A stretch of 7,141 bases of DNA from Oscillospiraceae bacterium. GTDB lineage: Bacteria; Bacillota; Clostridia; Oscillospirales; CAG-272. The notes beneath the pieces are model-generated. The model made no database searches and was not told the origin of the DNA. It saw nothing but the letters and a program-made list of their open reading frames with translations. Where the stretch lies: assembly GCA_009788105.1 (NCBI GenBank), contig WQSD01000061.1, positions 1-7,141 of the forward strand, written 5' to 3'. Made by a program: the position numbers and the translations under genes. This document shows positions 1-5,415 of this stretch, one piece after another (within the stretch, counting starts at the first letter, position 1; each line of letters starts with the position of its first letter).

Positions 1-1651
1 TAAACCAGTCCGTAATACCTGCTAACTTCGCGATTAGGCTGGACTTTCCCCGCCCCTGCCCGCCTATAAGCAGGGGCATGTAGTCGAACTTGCACCCCGG
101 GGTCATAACCCTGGCTACTGCCCCGCACAAAGCCTTGCGGGCGACTGCCCGTCCATACTCGCTGTCTGCCGCCCCAAGGTAGTCCATGAAAAGGGTATCG
201 AGCCTTTCCACGCCGTCCCACGATAGACTGTTTAAGTAGTTTTGCACAGGGTGAAACGATTGGTTTATGGCTACAGCGACAACCGCATCCTTAATATCTT
301 GTTTCCCTGGCTTATAGCGTTTTAATTTCGTTTCAAAATACCGGCGAAGCTCGGTAGTGTCTGAATCAGACCAATAGCCTTTTTCGGTTCGCCACGGCAG
401 GTTGTCGGCGGTGTAGAACCGCCCTGTGAAATCGTCCTTACGTGCGCACCCGTTCAATTCGGGGATGTTCTGCACCAACAGCGTGATATTAGCTATCGTC
501 TTATGCAACGCCCCTGTATCGTCACGGGTCAAATGTTTCGTCCAGTCGGTATTATGTGGCTCGCTGTAGCTGTCGTCCACACTCGAAAGGTCGGCGAAGT
601 CATCAGCCGCCATTTGGTTCGACACTTCGCTAAGTGAAACCGCATATTGGCACATTGCGGTGAATGACGGAAGTCGGTTACCCTTTGTGCCGTCTTTTAC
701 CCCGTCTGAATCATCCAAGTCGCTGAACTTGTGCAATCGAACAAGGTCAAAGGCGTTTACCAGCTTGCCCCCGCATGGGTCAGTGGCATGGTGACTGAAT
801 AGGAACTTGCCGTCATCATAAAGTACCGCCCCGCCTGCCGTGCTTCCGCCAAGATAGGTGTAGCGCCCTGGCATGGTATCTACTGGTTCATATATCCCGA
901 CTAATAGTTCAAGCATGGCACGCTCAACGTCATATACCCGACAGAACGCTCCCACAATCCCCGCTTTGTCTACCGGGTCGCCTTGCTTGGTTGCAAGTTT
1001 AGTGAAAGTCTGTGTCCCCGGCAGCGCGGGCCACTTGGACATATCCTGCCAATCCTCGTAGAGTGCCAACAGCCCATCAGCAGACACAAAAGGACTGTCT
1101 GCCCAGTGGTATACATACTGGCTGTCCGAACAGCAGGACGGCCAGTACATCAGTCGCGCCACCTCGAACGTTGACGGGTCTGCCATCTCCAACCCGATAT
1201 ACTCCGCCATCTTACGGGCGCACGGTTCATACTCTTCCACGGAGACAGTGCGGTCGAGTGGTATAAGCACTCGCAACCTCGGCGCCCCCGCGTGATGTTT
1301 GCGGGTACTATAGACGCAGTATCCCACACCTAAACCCGCTATGCGCTGTAGCACGTTTTCCGTGCCGTTAGCCGAAATATTGTCAAAGTCCAGCGTGATA
1401 ATGTCCCGCCCCGTGACGTTGGCTGACTTACGCCGCGGGGAGTTTAGCGTTCCCCCCACATAGCCGCCAACGTCCTTAAGCTCGTCCTGCTGAGCTTTTT
1501 TCATGGATAAGTAGTCACTTAATTTTTCCGAGCTTCGCACGGGGGTACGTAACCGCTCCCACAGTTCGGATAATAGCATTTGCTGAGGTTGCCAATTTTT
1601 CGACCAACGGTTGCCCGCGGACGTTATTGTGATAAGTCTATCATGTTGCAT
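1..1651 (-). CDS. VapE-type phage primase/helicase with N-terminal AEP-like domain (3' end outside window)
   Basis: The reading frame is open for 550 codons from ATG 1651 to the window edge, so the C-terminus is missing. Residues about 80-170 look like an archaeo-eukaryotic primase core: ITLDFD gives the metal-binding DxD pair (D88, D90), YSTRKH (114-119) fits the S-x-H-like second motif, and MADPST with ARLMYWP (156-171) fits the third. From about residue 405 the protein matches the virulence-associated protein E (VapE) family, including HPVQNYLNSLSWDG (467-480), the TPGCKFDY stretch (517-524) and a Walker A P-loop GGQGRGKS (530-537). Walker B and the rest of the ATPase lie beyond the window. 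In phages such proteins prime and unwind replication forks; that role is family knowledge. The start is supported by a GGAGG site 8 bases upstream, and the gene overlaps the preceding small gene by 11 bases, suggesting coupled translation. It is visibly more GC-rich than the small genes before it. Confidence 0.9.
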   Translation of the reverse strand, partial: MQHDRLITITSAGNRWSKNWQPQQMLLSELWERLRTPVRSSEKLSDYLSMKKAQQDELKDVGGYVGGTLNSPRRKSANVTGRDIITLDFDNISANGTENVLQRIAGLGVGYCVYSTRKHHAGAPRLRVLIPLDRTVSVEEYEPCARKMAEYIGLEMADPSTFEVARLMYWPSCCSDSQYVYHWADSPFVSADGLLALYEDWQDMSKWPALPGTQTFTKLATKQGDPVDKAGIVGAFCRVYDVERAMLELLVGIYEPVDTMPGRYTYLGGSTAGGAVLYDDGKFLFSHHATDPCGGKLVNAFDLVRLHKFSDLDDSDGVKDGTKGNRLPSFTAMCQYAVSLSEVSNQMAADDFADLSSVDDSYSEPHNTDWTKHLTRDDTGALHKTIANITLLVQNIPELNGCARKDDFTGRFYTADNLPWRTEKGYWSDSDTTELRRYFETKLKRYKPGKQDIKDAVVAVAINQSFHPVQNYLNSLSWDGVERLDTLFMDYLGAADSEYGRAVARKALCGAVARVMTPGCKFDYMPLLIGGQGRGKSSLIAKLAGITDWF

Positions 1652-1853
1652 CGTAATTGCCTCCGCCGTTAGTTATAACATCTTTCCAACAGTCGAAACA
1701 ATAATGTTGATGCGCCCCATCAAATCGTTTCGTTGTCCATTGGTGGGTTTTCAAAAACGAGGTAACTGCATGCCAATTTTCTAAATCAGACACTTCCGTC
1801 CCGCAGAACCCATCACAGGCGAGCAGGTATTTCCCATATTCTTTTTGTATCAT
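1641..1853 (-). CDS. small four-cysteine phage protein, putative zinc-binding (70 aa)
   Basis: This is a 70-residue protein if translation starts at ATG 1853. A TTG six codons upstream would only add residues encoded by the G tract that acts as the ribosome-binding site. Two cysteine pairs are visible: C13-x3-C17 near the N-terminus and C52-x2-C55 (HYCFDC) near the end, separated by a segment rich in Trp and Thr. The layout resembles the small phage proteins with paired cysteines around a GW-containing middle, probably a structural zinc site, but I cannot assign a function. It is preceded by the only sizeable gap in the window (81 bases) and overlaps the VapE-type gene by 11 bases, so the two are probably translated together. 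Antisense or chance origin is unlikely given the Shine-Dalgarno site, the paired Cys layout and the tight packing. Confidence 0.75.
   Translation of the reverse strand: MIQKEYGKYLLACDGFCGTEVSDLENWHAVTSFLKTHQWTTKRFDGAHQHYCFDCWKDVITNGGGNYDAT
1660..1664 (-). promoter_or_regulatory. Shine-Dalgarno site for the VapE-type gene
   Basis: A perfect GGAGG on the minus strand lies 8 bases before ATG 1651. It sits inside the last codons of the upstream 70-residue gene, at its Gly-Gly-Gly codons, and fixes the VapE start in the 11-base overlap. Confidence 0.8.
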
Positions 1854-1934
1854 GTCCCCCCCCCTAATCAAAGTCGAACTTAGTTTTTAATATTCAGCTT
1901 CTTCCAAACCAGTTATTTTCAAGGTTTCCATAGT
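1854..1934 (-). other. 81-base intergenic gap, the only sizeable one in the window
   Basis: Between the DUF5664 stop and ATG 1853 there is an AT-rich stretch ending in the G9 ribosome-binding site. I see no convincing -35/-10 pair: a TTGAAA is present, but no TATAAT-like box lies about 17 bases downstream. There is no strong hairpin. It contains a 14-codon open frame (1931-1887), considered under findings. Confidence 0.6.
1856..1864 (-). repeat. G9 homopolymer forming the ribosome-binding site of the 70-aa gene
   Basis: On the minus strand a run of nine G residues, preceded by A, lies two bases before ATG 1853. Its 5' part (AGGGGG) is at a workable Shine-Dalgarno distance. No other gene in the window has a homopolymer as its ribosome-binding site; the rest use AGGAG, GGAGG or AGGTG cores. 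Such runs are prone to slippage, which here would change spacing and not reading frame. Confidence 0.7.
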
Positions 1935-2429
1935 TTAAGTATCTTTTCTCATCAATTCGCAGATGAAGGCTATATTACAAGCCATGTGTTTATAATGATG
2001 TAGCCCGCTTTCGCCGTCTTTACTGACGGGGTCGGCAACAAATTCAAGCATATGACGGTAGAGTGCATCGATATATCGTTGCAACTCAACTTGCCGCCAG
2101 CTCTCAGGGTCGCCGTATTTCTTGCAACCGTATTCTCGCACCTCTGCCACATCATAGATTAGCTGTGGCGGCACAAGCGATGGACGGGGCTTGCCTTTGT
2201 CTTGTTTTGCCTCAATTGGCTTATCAGTTGCGGACGGCACAACATCGCAATCTGAGCAACAAAGATGCCCTTTTTGTGCTTTTTTACGCAGACATATAGC
2301 ACAGTCAAATTCAGAACACTGTCTGCCATTGTTATGGCAACGGCGTTGTTTTTTTAGGCTACCTAACTTTGGTTTTCTGCAAACCGGACAGCCATAAATG
2401 TCAATAAAATAATACTTACACATTCCCAT
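1935..2429 (-). CDS. Cys-rich N-terminus fused to dATP/dGTP diphosphohydrolase-like (DUF5664) domain, 164 aa
   Basis: The C-terminal part (about residues 78-160) matches my memory of the phage dATP/dGTP diphosphohydrolase N-terminal domain family (DUF5664/PF18909): KGKPRPSLVPPQLI, then VREYGCKKYG (97-106), a Trp (W111), RYIDALYRHML (118-128) and KDGESGLHHYKHMACN (137-152). These give the acidic and His residues expected of an all-alpha nucleotide pyrophosphohydrolase-like core. Family members are thought to act on purine dNTPs, and the phage phiVC8 MazZ enzyme is the described example. The first 62 residues hold ten cysteines (4, 14, 17, 31, 38, 43, 46, 57, 58, 61), including CPVC and CAIC pairs, suggesting one or two zinc ribbons or knuckles; I do not recall this leader as standard. 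ATG 2429 is supported by AAGGAG 7 bases upstream and overlaps the YopX-family gene by 14 bases. Activity on a specific nucleotide is inferred. Confidence 0.75.
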   Translation of the reverse strand: MGMCKYYFIDIYGCPVCRKPKLGSLKKQRRCHNNGRQCSEFDCAICLRKKAQKGHLCCSDCDVVPSATDKPIEAKQDKGKPRPSLVPPQLIYDVAEVREYGCKKYGDPESWRQVELQRYIDALYRHMLEFVADPVSKDGESGLHHYKHMACNIAFICELMRKDT

Positions 2430-2871
2430 TGTTTTTCTCCTTATCGTAGATATTACCGATTATTTCCGCATCCGGATTTGCAACTCTGGATAGTAGCATT
2501 GACCGACCACTTGTTTCGCTCACAACAAAAGCGGCCAACACCTTGTCCCACACAACAATTGGCTTATGCAAATAAGCGCACAGCAATTTGTCACCTTCAA
2601 ATATCAGATTTCCGCGTTTGTCCGACAAACCTGTGCATTGTCCAAGGGTTGAGTAGTCTACTTCATAGGTCATAGTTTTTCCCGTGTCTAAGCACGGCTG
2701 CTTAATACAATGGTCTTCGTTTGCATCTACAAAATAACTACCATACACCCACTTTCCTTGCTTGATTTTATGTGTCCCGTATCGGTTTATCCATCTGTGT
2801 TCCATATTCGTTTTGCCTCGCCATAACAACCTTGGATTCACGAGCTCAAGAGGATATTCATGTATTTTCAT
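2416..2871 (-). CDS. YopX-family phage protein (151 aa)
   Basis: The family signature is in the C-terminal half: QCTGLSDKRGNLIFEGD (residues 78-94), VVWD (106-109) and EIIGNIYD (136-143), together with KQGKWVYGSYF (37-47) nearer the N-terminus. These correspond to the usual YopX pattern of a TGL-D-x-x-G-x-x-I-x-EGD block followed by VIGNIY. YopX proteins are common in phages and prophages of Firmicutes and their molecular role is unknown. The open frame extends 47 codons further upstream, but ATG 2871 is chosen because AGGAG (2879-2883) lies 7 bases before it and the upstream extension overlaps the preceding gene in another frame. With this start the gene overlaps its upstream neighbour by 14 bases, in line with the other overlaps in this block. 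It overlaps the DUF5664 gene by 14 bases as well. Confidence 0.88.
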   Translation of the reverse strand: MKIHEYPLELVNPRLLWRGKTNMEHRWINRYGTHKIKQGKWVYGSYFVDANEDHCIKQPCLDTGKTMTYEVDYSTLGQCTGLSDKRGNLIFEGDKLLCAYLHKPIVVWDKVLAAFVVSETSGRSMLLSRVANPDAEIIGNIYDKEKNNGNV

Positions 2872-3199
2872 TTTGGTTCTCCTGTTCTCGTCTGTCGTTG
2901 ACAAATTGCATATAAGTAATACTCTGCTGAATAGTGTGGACTTTTGACCCAAAGTCGGGTTGTTCCATTTTTTTAACGCCCGCCTCAAGTGCTGCTTTTC
3001 TGCTTTCAGCATAGGCTAAAACTCTACCGAGGGGCAAATAGACTGCCGCCCAAGTAGCTTGTTTCGTTTTCTTACTTGGTTCTCTGAACAACCCAACATC
3101 TCCGCTAATCCACCCGTTATATCTTTTTGCGACCGCTCTGTCGTAAATGTCTCTTTCGGGGGCGAAGTTTTGCGACACATAAAAACTACCCTTATTCAT
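2858..3199 (-). CDS. hypothetical phage protein, unrecognised (113 aa)
   Basis: I do not recognise this protein. From ATG 3199 it is 113 residues, with no cysteines, no signal peptide and no membrane segment. The middle has a WAAVYLPLGRVLAYAESRKA stretch (50-69) that reads as a strand-turn-helix, and the C-terminus (about 100-113) is a polar tail rich in Gln, Asn and Glu. A longer frame reaches back to 3280 but lies over the preceding gene; GGAGG at 3209-3213 just before ATG 3199 settles the start. The 8-base overlap with the upstream gene and 14-base overlap with the YopX-family gene indicate a real, co-translated gene. Its position in the pol-primase interval suggests an accessory phage function, but nothing in the sequence identifies one. 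Confidence 0.75.
   Translation of the reverse strand: MNKGSFYVSQNFAPERDIYDRAVAKRYNGWISGDVGLFREPSKKTKQATWAAVYLPLGRVLAYAESRKAALEAGVKKMEQPDFGSKVHTIQQSITYMQFVNDRREQENQNENT
2879..2883 (-). promoter_or_regulatory. Shine-Dalgarno site deciding the YopX-family start
   Basis: AGGAG lies 7 bases before ATG 2871 on the minus strand, inside the coding sequence of the 113-residue gene. It argues against the open frame's more distant upstream ATG at 3012. Confidence 0.75.
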
Positions 3200-3407
3200 C
3201 TTCGTCCACCTCCACCCATCCAACGAATACCACAGCCCCCACACGAGGGGATTGACACCCCTCGCACGAACACCACTCATCCACTTTCAGACCACTTACC
3301 ATTGCTGCCTTTGAACGGTCAATCCGTGAGCGGTCACAATATGTTTCCTCGCCTTGTGTTTCTTTTCCACACAGCAGACATTTGTACAATCCATAACTTT
3401 TTCCCAT
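3192..3407 (-). CDS. small six-cysteine putative zinc protein (71 aa)
   Basis: The protein has 71 residues and six cysteines: C10-x2-C13 (KCLLCG), C24, and C46-x-C48-x2-C51 (WCSCEGC). The two CxxC-like ends could form a zinc ribbon, with C24 as an additional ligand. The C-terminus is hydrophobic and then strongly acidic (EVDEDE). Function is not recognisable. The start at ATG 3407 has a TTAGGAG site (3414-3420) six bases upstream that overlaps the polymerase stop codon, so ribosomes finishing polymerase could reinitiate here. The gene lies 9 bases after polymerase and overlaps the next gene by 8 bases. A spurious ORF is unlikely given this spacing, though the small size leaves some doubt. Confidence 0.72.
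   Translation of the reverse strand: MGKSYGLYKCLLCGKETQGEETYCDRSRIDRSKAAMVSGLKVDEWCSCEGCQSPRVGAVVFVGWVEVDEDE
3206..3213 (-). promoter_or_regulatory. Shine-Dalgarno site deciding the start of the 113-aa gene
   Basis: GGAGGTGG on the minus strand precedes ATG 3199 at normal spacing, within the acidic C-terminal codons of the six-cysteine protein. It supports a start at 3199 over the longer frame from 3280. Confidence 0.75.
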
Positions 3408-3416
3408 GATAAACTC

Positions 3417-5414
3417 CTAATCTTTCTTAAAGTATTTTCCGACCCAACCGTCCGCCGCAAGAGGTAGACCAGCCCCCCAAGGCATTGGCAAGGACATTAT
3501 TTTGATGACCTTCTCGAGACTGTATCCGGCAATAAATCCAGCATCTTCAATCACGATTTCATCATGAATGTGCATGATTATTCTAAAACCATTGTTTTCA
3601 AGACGGCCGATGGCTCTAGCAAGGCAATCACGAGCAACTGCTTGGGTGATATTCTCCACCAACTTACCACCGTAAGTAGATATTCGACCCCAAGTTTTCT
3701 TTGTTTGGTCAACGCCCATATACTCGACTTGTGCTTTCCCCCAAGAGTTCGAGCCTAAAATAGGGTTTGCGTAAAATAGTTTTCGCCCGGACGGCAATGC
3801 GATTGTCATAAAATCAAGACCGCCGCACTGGCTGTATTCGCGTGAGAATATTACGTTGCCAACGCCAACCGTGCCGCCTTTTTCGACAACAGAGATTGCC
3901 GCATTCTCGCACGCGTACCAATAGTCACAAATTCGTCGGTTACTGTTTCTCCAGCGGGATACAATATCCGGCAATTCTTCTTCGGTTAATCCCATTTGCA
4001 ATGCCCCCATAGCTGTCAGTGCATTCGAGCTACCGCCATAGCCAAGGGCAAGTTCAGCAACTTTCCCTTTTTGCCGCAATTCATATTCGGGGTTGCCCTT
4101 GACTATTTTGTCAATTGGGACGCTGAACATTTGCGATGCGGACGCTTCATAGATTTTGCCGTGAGTTTTGAACACATCAAGTCTCCACTGTTCGCCCGAC
4201 AACCACGCCAGGACGCGTGCCTCGATTGCGGCAAAATCGGCATCGATGAGTATGGCGTTGCCCCCCGCCACAAAAGCCGTGCGGATAAGTTGGGATAGTG
4301 TGTCCTGTACACTGCCGTAACAAAGCCGTAACGCTTCGATTTCCTGTGACTTTGCCAAGTTGCGGGCGAAATCGAGAGGTTCAAGATATGTGCGGGGCAA
4401 ATTTTGCACCTGCACCATTCGCCCAGCCCAGCGACCAGTACGGTTAGCTCCATAGAACTGCAACAGTCCCCGCACTCGCCCGTCGGCGCAAACCGAGTTT
4501 GCCAAGGCAACGTATTTTTTCGTTGATGTCTTGCCGAGTTCTCGGCGGATTTCAAGCATGCGCTGGACAGTAGGATTGAGACCACCCGTGCCAAGCAAAC
4601 TTGAAACGGTTTCTTTGGTAATTGACGTAATTTTGTCTTCTTCGTTGTCGATTTCAGCGTTCAGCCAGTCTTTAAGAGCGGCAACGCTATTTGGGTTGAC
4701 AAGTCCTGTTAATTTCTCGGCTTCATGTTTCAAACTGGTGCTTTCTGTTTCAGCAATTTCAAGTGCCGACTGCACTAAATCCATATCCACAGAAACGCCA
4801 CGAGAGTTGATAATGACATCCATTTCCCATTGCTCTTGAATTTCGGCAGGCAGGGGAAAAGCCCGCAGCTTATCCGCGATAGCCATCTCGGCAACTACAT
4901 CTTGCTTGCAATATTCTTTGAATAGTTCCCAACGCTCGGGGTGGTGGTGTGGCAGATTTCGAGTTCGTCCGCCATTTGTCTTCGTGGGCTTACAAGGTGC
5001 GCAGAAATACTTGATAAGCTCGTTGCTGCTCCGAAGTTTTTGTTTATCGCTCGGAAGTCCTAAAGCCTTGCCTGTTGCTTCTAAACTTGATGGAAGTCCA
5101 AGATACATACTATGAATCATCGAGCATGTCCATTGGTCAATTGGAAACCCCGTGCCGAAAAATTTGGTTAAACACACCCATTCAAAAACTGCATTTCTTG
5201 CTCGCTTGGTATAGTGACAGCTACCTAATGAGTCCACTACCCAACCAGGGAGAACTTCGCCTTGTTTTAGGTCTACTATCCTCACCGCGCCGCCATTCAG
5301 CGAGTAGGCAAACAGTGTTATTTCAAAATCGGGGCTTTCAACATATTTGTAAAGCCCCGATTTTTTCAAATCAACACTGCTGTAAGTTTCAATGTCGATT
5401 GATAGAATTAACAT
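3417..5414 (-). CDS. phage-type family A DNA polymerase (DNA polymerase I-like) with 3'-5' exonuclease, 665 aa
   Basis: This is the replicative polymerase. Start MLILSIDIET (ATG 5414) begins directly with the exonuclease strand, as usual for this family; a 41-residue longer frame lies over the DUF2815 gene and is rejected. Exonuclease motifs: D7-x-E9, the NAVFE segment (74-78, Glu at the place where Pol I has Asp) and YCKQD (Y168, D172). Polymerase motifs: RTGRWAGR (325-332), motif A DADFAAIEAR (391-400; catalytic D393), motif B R447-x3-K451-x7-Y459 with Leu455 where Pol I has Phe762, and motif C HDE (617-619). All catalytic residues are present, so it should be active in synthesis and probably proofreading. 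There is no 5'-nuclease domain, as expected for phage-type members. The gene begins one base after DUF2815 ends, without a strong Shine-Dalgarno site, which suggests translational coupling. A perfect inverted repeat covers codons 17-30. Confidence 0.95.
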   Translation of the reverse strand: MLILSIDIETYSSVDLKKSGLYKYVESPDFEITLFAYSLNGGAVRIVDLKQGEVLPGWVVDSLGSCHYTKRARNAVFEWVCLTKFFGTGFPIDQWTCSMIHSMYLGLPSSLEATGKALGLPSDKQKLRSSNELIKYFCAPCKPTKTNGGRTRNLPHHHPERWELFKEYCKQDVVAEMAIADKLRAFPLPAEIQEQWEMDVIINSRGVSVDMDLVQSALEIAETESTSLKHEAEKLTGLVNPNSVAALKDWLNAEIDNEEDKITSITKETVSSLLGTGGLNPTVQRMLEIRRELGKTSTKKYVALANSVCADGRVRGLLQFYGANRTGRWAGRMVQVQNLPRTYLEPLDFARNLAKSQEIEALRLCYGSVQDTLSQLIRTAFVAGGNAILIDADFAAIEARVLAWLSGEQWRLDVFKTHGKIYEASASQMFSVPIDKIVKGNPEYELRQKGKVAELALGYGGSSNALTAMGALQMGLTEEELPDIVSRWRNSNRRICDYWYACENAAISVVEKGGTVGVGNVIFSREYSQCGGLDFMTIALPSGRKLFYANPILGSNSWGKAQVEYMGVDQTKKTWGRISTYGGKLVENITQAVARDCLARAIGRLENNGFRIIMHIHDEIVIEDAGFIAGYSLEKVIKIMSLPMPWGAGLPLAADGWVGKYFKKD
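5325..5364. repeat. perfect 14-bp inverted repeat within the 5' end of the polymerase gene
   Basis: The arms AAAATCGGGGCTTT (5325-5338) and AAAGCCCCGATTTT (5351-5364) are exact reverse complements around a 12-base loop, whose inner ACA/TGT could extend the stem. They encode roughly residues 18-30 of the polymerase, beginning 50 bases after its start codon. Read on the plus strand, the stem runs into six T residues (5361-5366), which looks like an intrinsic terminator for antisense transcription. On the mRNA strand it would be a stable hairpin close to the start, followed by only four U. Confidence 0.85.
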
Positions 5415-5415
5415 A

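Noticed and set aside
52..77. 8-bp GC-rich inverted repeat (GCCCCTGC / GCAGGGGC)
   Set aside because: It lies over the codons just before and within the P-loop, has no T-run, and an 8-bp arm is expected about once by chance in a window this size.
873..1266. Overlapping plus-strand open frames of 62-84 codons
   Set aside because: They lie antisense to the VapE-type coding frame, lack good ribosome-binding sites, and encode low-complexity Ser/Thr/Pro/Arg-rich products typical of shadow frames in a GC-richer gene.
1478..1501. Terminator-like AAGCTC / GAGCTT stem with six T on the plus strand
   Set aside because: The stem is only 6 bp, antisense and inside the VapE-type gene; the T-run is explained by Lys codons on the coding strand.
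1854..1934. A promoter for the primase in the intergenic gap
   Set aside because: TTGAAA and TTGGAA are present but no matching -10 box lies at 16-18 bases, so the signal does not exceed AT-rich background.
4103..4594. Minus-strand frame of 163 codons inside the polymerase gene
   Set aside because: It is an out-of-frame shadow of the polymerase coding sequence, whose catalytic motifs A and B are intact in the main frame here.
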